From: CAZLYK01 sp964563495
GTDB lineage: Bacteria > Acidobacteriota > Blastocatellia > RBC074
NCBI GenBank assembly: GCA_964563495.1
Contig: CAZLYK010000005.1
Location: forward strand, 9,967 to 73,966
DNA length: 64,000 nt
Reading direction: 5' to 3'
Below, in pieces: positions 26,899 through 38,477 of the stretch; positions within the stretch are counted from its first letter, which is position 1; each line of letters begins with the position of its first letter. The notes under the pieces are model-generated. The model worked only from the letters and a program-made list of their open reading frames with translations, was not told the DNA's origin and ran no database searches. Position numbers and translations under genes: made by a program.

Positions 26899-28059
26899 CT
26901 ATTCAAGACCCTCTCGATAACCGAGCCGGGTGCGCGCATTTAAATCGGCCTGTTCCAGATTGACCCGAATGACGCGCCAGCGCCCCTGCCGTCGAGCGTT
27001 GCTCGGCTCGTAGATAATCGTGTACTGGCTGTGCAGCTCATCGATCAAATCGGTGAACATGCGTTTGAGCTTCATCCGGCCGGTCAAAAGAAAGAAACCG
27101 CCTTCGGTGGTGAGGTAACGGCCACCACTCTCCTGGGCGATCTGTTTAAGAATCTGGGCCGAGGCCTGCCTTTCGGCTGAACGGCGTGAGCTCTTTTCCG
27201 TGTTGACGATATCGATCGCATAGACAGAAGTCCCGGCCAGGAATGTCCTTCTTTCGACCTCGCGGAGCGTCGTCGAGCTGGCGCTGTCGGCGCCATCCGA
27301 GATGAGGACCATGGCTCGCCGCCGCTCGGGCCGCTCACGCAATTCGGTGCTCGCGGTCAGGATTGCATCGTAAAGCGGCGTATTGCCCTGACCTTTCAGC
27401 TCCTTGAGCTGCGGCTTGAGGCCCTCCACGGTCGAGGAATAGTCGCGGATCTTCTGGACGCCGCTTTCGTCGAAAGTGTAGATCGCGAGTGCATCGGTCG
27501 GACGCAGGCGGTAAGCCAGGTCCAGGACGGCGGTGCGATAGCGGGTCAGGTCCTTTTCGACCACGCTGCCCGATACGTCGAGCACTACCGCGACCGACAT
27601 GGGTGCATCCTCGCCAAAGAAATCGATCGGCTCCTGTTCGCGGTCATCTTCGAGCAGAGTGAAGGCTTCGCGGTCCAGATTGGTCACGTATTTACCGCGC
27701 GCATTGGTGACCGTGACATTGACTACCACCTGTGAAGTGGTCAGGCTGACGGTGTCGGCCGTGACGCCCGGCACCGGCTGATCCGCCGGATTGAAGAGCT
27801 CGGTGAATTTCTGGCGGATTGGCTCGGTGATCCGGTAGCGATTCGCCCTGAATTCGCGCCCGAACTCGGTCAGAAAATCCGGATCGCCGGCTCTGCCTGA
27901 CTCGACGTGGCAAATCGTACATTTACTGCGCGCCTCCGTTTTCGAACGCGGATCAGCGGCAAAGAGTCCGAGGTATTGCGGGTGGGCAGACGCCTGCCAG
28001 ACGACGGCGAGAGACAGCACCACGATGACCAGGATTTTCGAAAATGTTTTGTTTGACAT
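26899..28059 (-). CDS. VWFA-related protein with N-terminal heme c-type motif
   Basis: 386 residues. After a signal peptide (about 1-25) comes a short segment with CTICH at 47-51, a c-type heme attachment motif, followed by ARG/AEFG-like helix sequence. The next region has an Ig-like strand pattern (VVVNVTVTNARGKYVTNLDR) and a VWA domain with the metal site DVSGS (near residue 159) and ISDGADS. The C-terminal TIIYEPSNARRQGRWRVIRV matches the acidobacterial VWFA family. The heme motif is unusual for this family. It is probably exported; its partner is unknown. Two paralogues without the heme motif lie at 50940 and 52010. Confidence 0.85.
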   Translation of the reverse strand: MSNKTFSKILVIVVLSLAVVWQASAHPQYLGLFAADPRSKTEARSKCTICHVESGRAGDPDFLTEFGREFRANRYRITEPIRQKFTELFNPADQPVPGVTADTVSLTTSQVVVNVTVTNARGKYVTNLDREAFTLLEDDREQEPIDFFGEDAPMSVAVVLDVSGSVVEKDLTRYRTAVLDLAYRLRPTDALAIYTFDESGVQKIRDYSSTVEGLKPQLKELKGQGNTPLYDAILTASTELRERPERRRAMVLISDGADSASSTTLREVERRTFLAGTSVYAIDIVNTEKSSRRSAERQASAQILKQIAQESGGRYLTTEGGFFLLTGRMKLKRMFTDLIDELHSQYTIIYEPSNARRQGRWRVIRVNLEQADLNARTRLGYREGLE

Positions 28060-28236
28060 CGGGACTTCAATTATTTAACCATGTCGACCAGAGGGTGATT
28101 CTATTTTGCCATCTCTCAATGCAATTTGCCAAATTGCGACATTAAGAAGGCTCTGTTAATATCCACCCCTCATTTTTGTGCCTCAACACTACCCCGCACA
28201 AATTCAACGATTTGATCGAAAGGTTTAAGCAAAACA

Positions 28237-29928
<1,692 letters not shown>

Positions 29929-30003
29929 ACAATCTCAGCGGCCGGTGGTCGAAAAATCACCATCACCTACGGCGACCGGCCGCCCCCCATCCCACCAATA
30001 CTT

Positions 30004-30861
<858 letters not shown>

Positions 30862-30894
30862 GTGACGGGTGACAGGCACTCGTCACTTTAAACC

Positions 30895-32136
30895 TTATTT
30901 CTTTCTGAAAGAATAGAGCTTGGCGGGGCGGTGTGCGCCGATACTGCGCGTCTCGTTGAGTTCGCGGATTTGTCCCTGGGCGAGGATCTTTTTGCGGAAG
31001 TTTCGCTTATCGACCGGACGCTGGAGGATGATCTCGTAAACGCGCTGCAATTCCGAGAGCGTAAACTTCTTCGGCAACAACTCATACCCGACCGTCGTCC
31101 ATTCAATCTTGTTGCGCAACCTCCAGACTGCATAATCGAGGATTTTTTTGTGATCGAAGGCCAGTTTGTCCAGTTTGGGTAGGTTAAAGACGGAATGCCA
31201 TTTGGCGTCGGCCGCATCCGAGGCCGCAACGATGCGCTGGCGTTCGGCATCGATCAGGGCGAAGTAGGCGACGCTGATCACCCGGCCGCGCGGATCGCGC
31301 TTCGGGTCTCCAAAGGTGTAAAGCTGTTCGAGATAGACGTTGGTCACGCCGACCTCTTCTTTCAATTCGCGCGCCGCCGCTTCTTCGAGCGATTCATCGA
31401 TCCCGACAAAGCCGCCCGGCAGCGCCCAACGGCCTTTGAACGGGTCAACGCCTCGCCTGATCAGCAGCACCTGTAAATCATCTTCGGCAATGGTAAAGAT
31501 GATCAGGTCGACCGTGACTGAAGGACGTGGATAATCGTCGAGCCGGCTCATTATCTCCCCAGTATTGGTAAATACAATCCCCGCAGCCCTCATCTCGGCA
31601 ATGGCTTTGGCTGTCGTCTGAGCGGCGACGCCGCGGATGGCATCCTCGACCAGCAGCACGCGCGCGCCCGATTGGGCCAACCCGAGCGCACACGCGCGGA
31701 CACAATAATCGGTCGCCACTCCGAATACTACACAGTCCTCTTGATCGAAGACACGACGCCGGCGCAGTCCTTCGAGCCAGGCATTGGAGAAGAGATCGTA
31801 AACCTTCTTCTTGACTACGTAATGTGTTCCCGGAACAAGACGCGCCTGCGGATCCGCGGCGGCGGCGGTGGCGACCTCGCGCCTGGGCAGACGCGGCAGT
31901 TCCGGAAAGACGCGTTCCGCTCCGCGTGTGCCGTCGAGGCAGTGCGGAGGGAAGATTTCGAATTCGGGGTCGCCCGCTTCGTGCGCGCAGCGGGATGAGA
32001 CGGTGGTAATCTTTTTTTCGGTCGCCGTCAACAACAATCTTTCGAGATTCGCCCTGATGGTCACGGCATCCGGCACGTAGAGCGCTCCGTCATGATCGAT
32101 AAAGTCATGCTGAGTATCGATATCAAAAAAGATCAT
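30895..32136 (-). CDS. Nicotinamidase-like domain fused to an NrtR-type Nudix/winged-helix regulator
   Basis: 413 residues with two halves. Residues 1-200 are an isochorismatase/nicotinamidase domain: catalytic Asp in DTQHDF (D7), Lys in VVKKKV (109-111) and Cys145 in ATDYCVRA; metal-site region SSRCAH (C50, H52) and PPHC (H65), where PncA usually has Asp in place of C50. Residues 205-310 are a Nudix domain with a complete box (242-264: G-x5-E-x7-REL-x-EE-x-GV). Residues 320-413 are the NrtR winged helix (FTLSELQRVYEIILQRP, DKRNFRKKIL, HRPAKLYSF). NrtR controls NAD-synthesis genes and responds to ADP-ribose. The start overlaps the macrodomain gene stop (ATGA), and pncB is the first gene of the operon, so context supports NAD salvage. 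No frameshift or gap is seen at the fusion point. Confidence 0.88.
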   Translation of the reverse strand: MIFFDIDTQHDFIDHDGALYVPDAVTIRANLERLLLTATEKKITTVSSRCAHEAGDPEFEIFPPHCLDGTRGAERVFPELPRLPRREVATAAAADPQARLVPGTHYVVKKKVYDLFSNAWLEGLRRRRVFDQEDCVVFGVATDYCVRACALGLAQSGARVLLVEDAIRGVAAQTTAKAIAEMRAAGIVFTNTGEIMSRLDDYPRPSVTVDLIIFTIAEDDLQVLLIRRGVDPFKGRWALPGGFVGIDESLEEAAARELKEEVGVTNVYLEQLYTFGDPKRDPRGRVISVAYFALIDAERQRIVAASDAADAKWHSVFNLPKLDKLAFDHKKILDYAVWRLRNKIEWTTVGYELLPKKFTLSELQRVYEIILQRPVDKRNFRKKILAQGQIRELNETRSIGAHRPAKLYSFRKK

Positions 32137-32687
32137 TGGGGGCCGCTCCTCCTTTCTAAATATCCATGGAAGATCCGGTGATCTTCAGCCGTGAAGAGCA
32201 CGAAGACAACCAATTCTATCGAGCCCTCGGCGCTCGAGGCCGAATAATCCCGGACCGCCTCGATCATGACTTGAGCGCATTGTTCGACTGGGAATCTGGC
32301 CACGCCGGTGGCCAGCGCCGGGAATGCGATCGATTTCAGCCCCAATTGGTCGGCTCGGCGCAGGCTGTTGATCGTCGCCTGGCGGATGATCTCGGGGCTC
32401 GATTCCGTTCCCGGTTGTTTGGGAACAGCGCGGTCTTCGGCGCGGTAGCCCATGGCCGCCGCGTGAATGACAAATCTGTTCGGCAGCCGGCCGGCCGTCG
32501 TCGCCACCGCGTCACCCAGCCTGATCGGCGCCTGTTTTTGCCCCGCTTCGTCTATGATCTGACCCCCTTTTCGCCTGATCGCACCCGCCACTCCGGCGCC
32601 CAGGACCAGATCGGTATTCGCGGCATTGACGATCGCATCCAGATCCGGCTGTTCGGTGATGTCTCCCTGCCGTATTTCAATTCTCAT
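32133..32687 (-). CDS. Macrodomain O-acetyl-ADP-ribose deacetylase-like protein
   Basis: 184 residues, a single macro domain. Characteristic parts: GDITEQPDLDAIVNAANTDL (ADP-ribose adenine and distal ribose site), LGAGVAGAIRRKGG (phosphate loop), and FPALATGVARFP (second loop). By family it hydrolyses O-acetyl-ADP-ribose or ADP-ribosyl esters, releasing ADP-ribose. Lying in the pncB operon and coupled by ATGA overlap to an NrtR-type regulator whose known effector is ADP-ribose, it may supply or tune that signal; this link is inference. Confidence 0.92.
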   Translation of the reverse strand: MRIEIRQGDITEQPDLDAIVNAANTDLVLGAGVAGAIRRKGGQIIDEAGQKQAPIRLGDAVATTAGRLPNRFVIHAAAMGYRAEDRAVPKQPGTESSPEIIRQATINSLRRADQLGLKSIAFPALATGVARFPVEQCAQVMIEAVRDYSASSAEGSIELVVFVLFTAEDHRIFHGYLERRSGPQ

Positions 32688-32714
32688 GACATTCCTCGAT
32701 TGAATGGGACTGGA

Positions 32715-32756
32715 TCTTGTTCAATCCGGCATAAATCATGTCAATCCTGTCGATTT
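32715..32756 (-). repeat. CAGGATT-module repeat overlapping the pncB end
   Basis: Reverse-orientation single arm. The last codons of pncB (LNRQD) and its TGA are encoded by this repeat; it fills most of the spacer to the macrodomain gene. Confidence 0.8.
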
Positions 32757-34108
32757 AGCTGATCGGCGAGCTGTCGCCGCCGGAATTCAAGCGCGGCGCT
32801 GTATCGCACCGGATAGACGGCCGCCCCGGTAAAGCTCTTATACTGAGCCGGTAACATCGCGAGCTGCTGCTTCGCCCGCTCCTGAGCCTCTTTTAGTCCG
32901 GGTAAACCTTCGACGACCTCTCCCTGCCGCATGACCTGACTCAACAACGGCTCGCCACCGAACGCTTCTTCATGACGCATGGCTATGACGTCGCCGGCAA
33001 AGCTTCCGTCAGAGCGCCTCTCGCGCCAGACCTGCTTGCGATAAGGATAAGTCGCTTTGTCCGGGCTGAGCTTTAACTTTGGTTCGATCCGACCGTCGGA
33101 TTCGACTTCGACCAATTTATAGACTCCGCCCAGAGCCGGGGCGTCGCGTGATGTCGATAGCTCCGTCCCGACCCCGAACAGATCGATCGGAGCGCCCACC
33201 CTGAGCAGTTCGTCAATCTTGAACTCATCCAGATCTCCGCTCGCGAGAATCCTGGTCCGATGCATGGCGGCGGCATCCAGAATCGAACGCACCTCTTTGG
33301 ATAACTCGGCCAGATCGCCGCTGTCCAGGCGAACTCCGCGCAGTTGAGGCCCGAACTCCGTCGCCAGTCGCGCGGCGTGGATCGTGTCATAAGTGTCGAT
33401 GAGCAGCGTGGTATTCTCGGGAAAGACCCGGTAATAAGCGCGAAAAGCGTCTATCTCCCGGTCGAACGCCATGGTGAATGAATGCGCGGCCGTCCCGAAA
33501 ACCGGCAAATCGAAGAGTTTGCCCGCCTCCACGTTCGATGTCCCGATGCACCCCCCGATATAAGCCGCCCTGGCGGCATAGATCGCCGCACCGAAACTGT
33601 GACATCGACGGGCGCCGAACTCGATTACCCCACGGCCGCGCGCCGCTTCCACCACTCGCGCCGCCTTGGTTGCGATCAACGTCTGAAAATTGATCGTCGC
33701 CAGCAAAAAAGTCTCAACTATCTGCGCCTCTATCAACGGCGCCGTGATGCTCAGCAATGGCTCGTTCGCAAAGACGACCGTCCCTTCCGGCGCCGCCCAG
33801 ACCTCGCCGCTGAAACGGAAACCACGCAGGTATTCGAAAAACCCCGGCGCCACCCGCGCAAAGACCGGCAATCCTCGCAGGTAATCGATCTCTCCCTCGC
33901 TGAAACTCAGCCGGTGCAAATAATCCAGCGCCTGCCTTAAACCCGCAGCCACCAGGTATGATCGCTCCGCCGGCAACCGGCGCACGAAGAGCTCGAAACT
34001 CGCCCGCTCTCCCCGCCCATTCGCGTGATATGCCGCCGCCATCGTCAGTTGATATAGATCGGTCGCCAACCCCAGCAACCGCGGCTCTTCCCCAGGTCCT
34101 TCTTTCAT
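32741..34108 (-). CDS. pncB: Nicotinate phosphoribosyltransferase
   Basis: 455 residues. Family markers: GLATDLYQLTMAAAYHANG at the N-terminus, EFGARRCHSFGAAIYAARAA, HSFTMAF with the catalytic His, and VRLDSGDL in the phosphoribosyl-binding loop. It makes nicotinate mononucleotide from nicotinate, PRPP and ATP, the step after nicotinamidase. ATG 34108 is chosen because GGGAG precedes it and the protein then begins as homologues do; upstream codons come from a repeat element. It heads the operon pncB - macrodomain - nicotinamidase/NrtR. The last residues come from a CAGGATT repeat. Confidence 0.95.
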   Translation of the reverse strand: MKEGPGEEPRLLGLATDLYQLTMAAAYHANGRGERASFELFVRRLPAERSYLVAAGLRQALDYLHRLSFSEGEIDYLRGLPVFARVAPGFFEYLRGFRFSGEVWAAPEGTVVFANEPLLSITAPLIEAQIVETFLLATINFQTLIATKAARVVEAARGRGVIEFGARRCHSFGAAIYAARAAYIGGCIGTSNVEAGKLFDLPVFGTAAHSFTMAFDREIDAFRAYYRVFPENTTLLIDTYDTIHAARLATEFGPQLRGVRLDSGDLAELSKEVRSILDAAAMHRTRILASGDLDEFKIDELLRVGAPIDLFGVGTELSTSRDAPALGGVYKLVEVESDGRIEPKLKLSPDKATYPYRKQVWRERRSDGSFAGDVIAMRHEEAFGGEPLLSQVMRQGEVVEGLPGLKEAQERAKQQLAMLPAQYKSFTGAAVYPVRYSAALEFRRRQLADQLNRQD

Positions 34109-34187
34109 CTCATCTCCCGCTATTTCCACGCAATTAATCGAAGAATGAGCAAATATTAGTGGTGTGTTGTCACTGATAATCCATCTT

Positions 34188-34430
34188 AAAGCGTGTTTTA
34201 AAAGCTCCTTTCTTAAGCCCGCGATGCGGGCGCCAGCATAAAGCCCAGGGTGGAGCCGAAGGCGGAACCCTGGGTTAGGTTGCGATCTCACCATCGAGCC
34301 CGTGAAACGGGCGGTGGACCGCAGGCTGTCGCCCACTTCGTGGGCTCTGTCACCTTGACTGCCGCGGTCCTGGGGCTCACGCCCCAGGCTTTATGCTGTC
34401 GCCTGCTTCGCAGGTTTAAAACATGCTCTT
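34188..34430. repeat. Multi-hairpin element with terminal inverted repeats
   Basis: About 243 bp bounded by AAAGCGTGTTTTAAA (34188-34202) and TTTAAAACATGCTCTT (34415-34430). Nested inside are AGCATAAAGCC/GGCTTTATGCT and several local hairpins: GCCCGCGATGCGGGC, CCCAGGGT...ACCCTGGG, GCCCGTGAAACGGGC, GCCCACTTCGTGGGC, GGGGCTCACGCCCC. It encodes no protein I can recognise. It sits in the spacer between pncB and the divergent gene at 34553 and may be a non-autonomous mobile or structured-RNA element. Confidence 0.8.
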
Positions 34431-34431
34431 A

Positions 34432-34446
34432 GTGTATAAAGTACAC
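34432..34446. promoter_or_regulatory. Palindrome GTGTA-TAAAG-TACAC
   Basis: A 5+5 bp inverted repeat in the divergent spacer between pncB and 34553, directly beside the multi-hairpin element. A looser pair, AGTG...CACT, lies at about 34158-34174 nearer pncB. Either could be the operator of the NrtR-type regulator, but neither can be assigned from sequence alone. Confidence 0.25.
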
Positions 34447-34552
34447 GAAGGATAGAGAGCCGGCGGGCCGATGTCAATAGCTGTGAACATATCGTTTTGC
34501 CTGTGCGTAAGCTAAAATTGAGGGGAAAAGAAAATCATGGGAGGGATTTAAG

Positions 34553-35524
<972 letters not shown>

Positions 35525-35537
35525 ATAAGGCGGCCAG

Positions 35538-35636
35538 AGGACGGGGGGACGGGGCGACGGGGCGACGGGGAGATTGAATCATCAATCTCCCCGTCGCCCC
35601 GTCGCCCCGTCGCCCAGTCGCCCAGTCCCCCCGTCT
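35538..35636. terminator. GGCGACGGG minisatellite hairpin between convergent genes
   Basis: 9-bp units (GGCGACGGG) in the left arm (about 35539-35577) are mirrored by CCCGTCGCC units in the right arm (about 35584-35635), around a small ATTGAATCATCAAT loop. It lies between the convergent genes at 34553 and pdxH, so it probably ends both transcripts. Confidence 0.65.
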
Positions 35637-35672
35637 GTTTGCCACTCAAGACTGAAGCATTATCTTTATTCT

Positions 35673-36323
35673 TTACGGCGCCAATCTGGTGATCCGCCAG
35701 TGGCCCTCGTTCAGTGTGTAAAGGATCCGATCGTGGAGGCGGTTTTCGCGCCCCTGCCAGAACTCCAGGGCGAGCGGTCTGACGCGATAGCCGCCCCAGA
35801 ACGGCGGGCAAAAAATCTGCTCGGCCTTGAACCGCTGGTCGATCTCAGCCAACCTCGTTTCAAGCATCTCTCGACTTTGTATCTCACGGCTTTGCGGAGA
35901 TGCCCAGGCGCCGAGCTGGCTTCCATACGGTCTGGTCTGAAAATACTCGGCCGATTCCCGGGCTGAGACCCTCTCAACCCGACCTTCAATTCTGACCTGG
36001 CGGTTGAGCGAGAACCAGTAAAAAGTCAGCGCGGCATACGGATTGGACTCAATCTCATTCCCTTTCCGACTCTGATAATTGCTGAAGAAGACAAAACCCT
36101 GCTCGTCAAAACCCTTGAGCAGGACGACCCGCCCTGAGACTCGCCCATCGGGCGTAGCGGTTGAGAGCGTCATCGCTTCCGGGTCAGGCTGTTCGACCCG
36201 AAGAATCTCTTGAAACCAGTTCCCGAATTGAGCCATCGGATCACGATCGACCGAGCTGTCGGTCAACGGTTCGGATAGATATTCCCTGCGGCGTTCTGCG
36301 ATTTGTTGTGAGATATCATTCAT
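35673..36323 (-). CDS. pdxH: Pyridoxamine 5'-phosphate oxidase
   Basis: 216 residues, the usual length. Markers: AMTLSTATPDGRVSGRVVLL (FMN site), GFVFFSNYQSRKGNEIESNP (FMN and phosphate site), ALTFYWFSLNRQVRIEGRVE, and the C-terminal GGYRVRPLALEFWQGRENRL and DRILY. It oxidises pyridoxine and pyridoxamine phosphates to pyridoxal phosphate using FMN and oxygen. An AGGAGG-like site lies upstream. Confidence 0.96.
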   Translation of the reverse strand: MNDISQQIAERRREYLSEPLTDSSVDRDPMAQFGNWFQEILRVEQPDPEAMTLSTATPDGRVSGRVVLLKGFDEQGFVFFSNYQSRKGNEIESNPYAALTFYWFSLNRQVRIEGRVERVSARESAEYFQTRPYGSQLGAWASPQSREIQSREMLETRLAEIDQRFKAEQIFCPPFWGGYRVRPLALEFWQGRENRLHDRILYTLNEGHWRITRLAP

Positions 36324-36340
36324 CTTAATCCTCCTTTCGT

Positions 36341-36426
36341 GATAGACATGATTAACAGGATTCGTGCGGGATTAGACAAGGCAGATCAGGTAAATCCTGC
36401 GGTAATCCTCTCCATCCTGTCTATTA
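36341..36426. repeat. CAGGATT-module inverted pair, diverged
   Basis: Left arm 36341-36380, right arm 36392-36426, with several mismatches. This is the one copy that lies next to a gene start (pdxH) rather than a stop codon. Confidence 0.75.
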
Positions 36427-36730
36427 ATATTGTTGACCGCCCTCTAACCTTTCTGTACACTGCCGTTCGCTAGTGGGTTCTCCTCAAACTCCGGCATCCG
36501 AACTCACTGCTCCTTACTGAGAGAAGACTAGCGGCGCGCGTTCAACCAAATCTCCACCGCTAATTAACTGAAGACATATGTCTTCACTTGCGCTTTGATA
36601 GACAGCATTGTCCGACCCCTGAAAATGCTCTGACCGGGTTTAGCTAGACCCGGTCACAGCGAGCCGTCTTTTGCCAGACGTGGGAAAGCGCAAAACCAAA
36701 GACGGAGAGCCCCTAAAATATCTCTGTGAA
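36427..36730. promoter_or_regulatory. Intergenic region with two palindromes upstream of a small HTH gene
   Basis: It contains the perfect 18-bp palindrome TGAAGACATATGTCTTCA (36569-36586) and the stem TGACCGGGT/ACCCGGTCA (36631-36656, 8-nt loop). No gene is recognisable. Both are placed where an autoregulatory operator of the HTH gene at 36731 would be expected; no -10/-35 pair was assigned. Confidence 0.5.
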
Positions 36731-37018
36731 ATGGGTATGACCATGCTGAAAAAATTCGGCCAATTGCTCGCTCAAAAAAGGTTGGAAGCCCAACTATCAA
36801 TCCCGGAACTGGCTCTGCTCGCAGGCTTGACCGAAGCGCGGCTCGAAGCTTTTGAACAGGGTTCCGGTGATCTGCCGAACTTTGACACCTGCTATCGCCT
36901 TGGACAGGCGCTCTCATCGCGCAGCGGTCAAATGTTTGTGCTTCAGGATTTGTGGCAGGCGTTGAGGGCAGACAAATTAGAGGCCAATCCGACGACCGAA
37001 ATGTTCTTCGTTGGCTGA
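36731..37018 (+). CDS. Small XRE-type HTH protein
   Basis: About 95 residues (exact start uncertain; ATGs at 36731, 36737 and 36743 are possible, and none has a clear ribosome-binding site). The HTH reads FGQLLAQKRLEAQLSIPELA followed by GLTEARLEAFEQGSGDLPNF, a Cro/CI-type fold with the usual E..G....P end. The tail (LWQALRADKLEANPTTEMFF) is not recognised. It may regulate its own promoter through the palindromes upstream, and a 15-bp-stem hairpin follows its stop. Confidence 0.7.
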   Translation: MGMTMLKKFGQLLAQKRLEAQLSIPELALLAGLTEARLEAFEQGSGDLPNFDTCYRLGQALSSRSGQMFVLQDLWQALRADKLEANPTTEMFFVG

Positions 37019-37048
37019 AGTTCTGGTCCGGCTAGGTAGTCTGACGAG

Positions 37049-37084
37049 ATGAATACGAGCGGGGATAGTCCCGCTCGTATTCAT
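37049..37084. terminator. Perfect 15-bp hairpin between convergent genes
   Basis: ATGAATACGAGCGGG (37049-37063), loop GATAGT, and its exact complement at 37070-37084. It lies between the HTH gene and the convergent RRM gene. No long T-run follows in either direction. Confidence 0.7.
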
Positions 37085-37114
37085 GCATTATGATCAATAG
37101 ATGCGCGGCTCGAT

Positions 37115-37480
37115 TCAGTAACGGTTGCCGCCGCGACCACCGCGGTCGCGGCTGAAGCCGCCACCCCCGCCGCCACGGCCGCCGAAACCACCGCGACCGC
37201 CGCCAAAACCTCCTCCACGCGGACCGCGGCTTTCCTTCGGACGAGCTTCGTTAACCGTCAGCTCACGTCCATCGATCTCCTTTCCATTCAAAGCCTGAAT
37301 CGCGGCGTCGGCAGATTCCCGGGAATCCATCTCGACAAATGCGAATCCACGCGAACGGCCCGTGTCGCGATCCGTCACGATATTGACCGATTCCACCTGA
37401 CCCGACTGGCTAAAGAGTTCTTCGAGATCCTGCTCTGTCACGCTGAAGGGCAGATTACCAACGTACAATCTAACTGACAT
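37115..37480 (-). CDS. Glycine-rich RRM RNA-binding protein
   Basis: 121 residues. One RNA-recognition motif at 1-80 with RNP2 LYVGNLPF (residues 5-12) and RNP1 RGFAFVEM (about 44-51), then a Gly/Arg-rich tail (RGG-like, about 85-121). This is the bacterial cold-inducible/Rbp type seen in cyanobacteria and several other phyla; it binds single-stranded RNA, often under cold stress. It runs convergently toward the HTH gene. Confidence 0.95.
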   Translation of the reverse strand: MSVRLYVGNLPFSVTEQDLEELFSQSGQVESVNIVTDRDTGRSRGFAFVEMDSRESADAAIQALNGKEIDGRELTVNEARPKESRGPRGGGFGGGRGGFGGRGGGGGGFSRDRGGRGGNRY

Positions 37481-37531
37481 TTAAGTTTCCTCCGCCGAAA
37501 TGATATACAGAAGCGTGATAATTGGCAATCT

Positions 37532-38371
<840 letters not shown>

Positions 38372-38477
38372 AGACTTTCTTGCCGATCATCAACCACAGT
38401 AGTACTATCGCGCACGTTCGATTGTATCACTACCGAGTCAACCATTTTTCACCGCTGTAAATTGGAGAATACCAGAG

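Noticed and set aside
34432..34446. Firm assignment of an NrtR operator
   Set aside because: The palindrome is short, and NrtR sites differ between lineages; only one locus is available here, so no motif comparison is possible.
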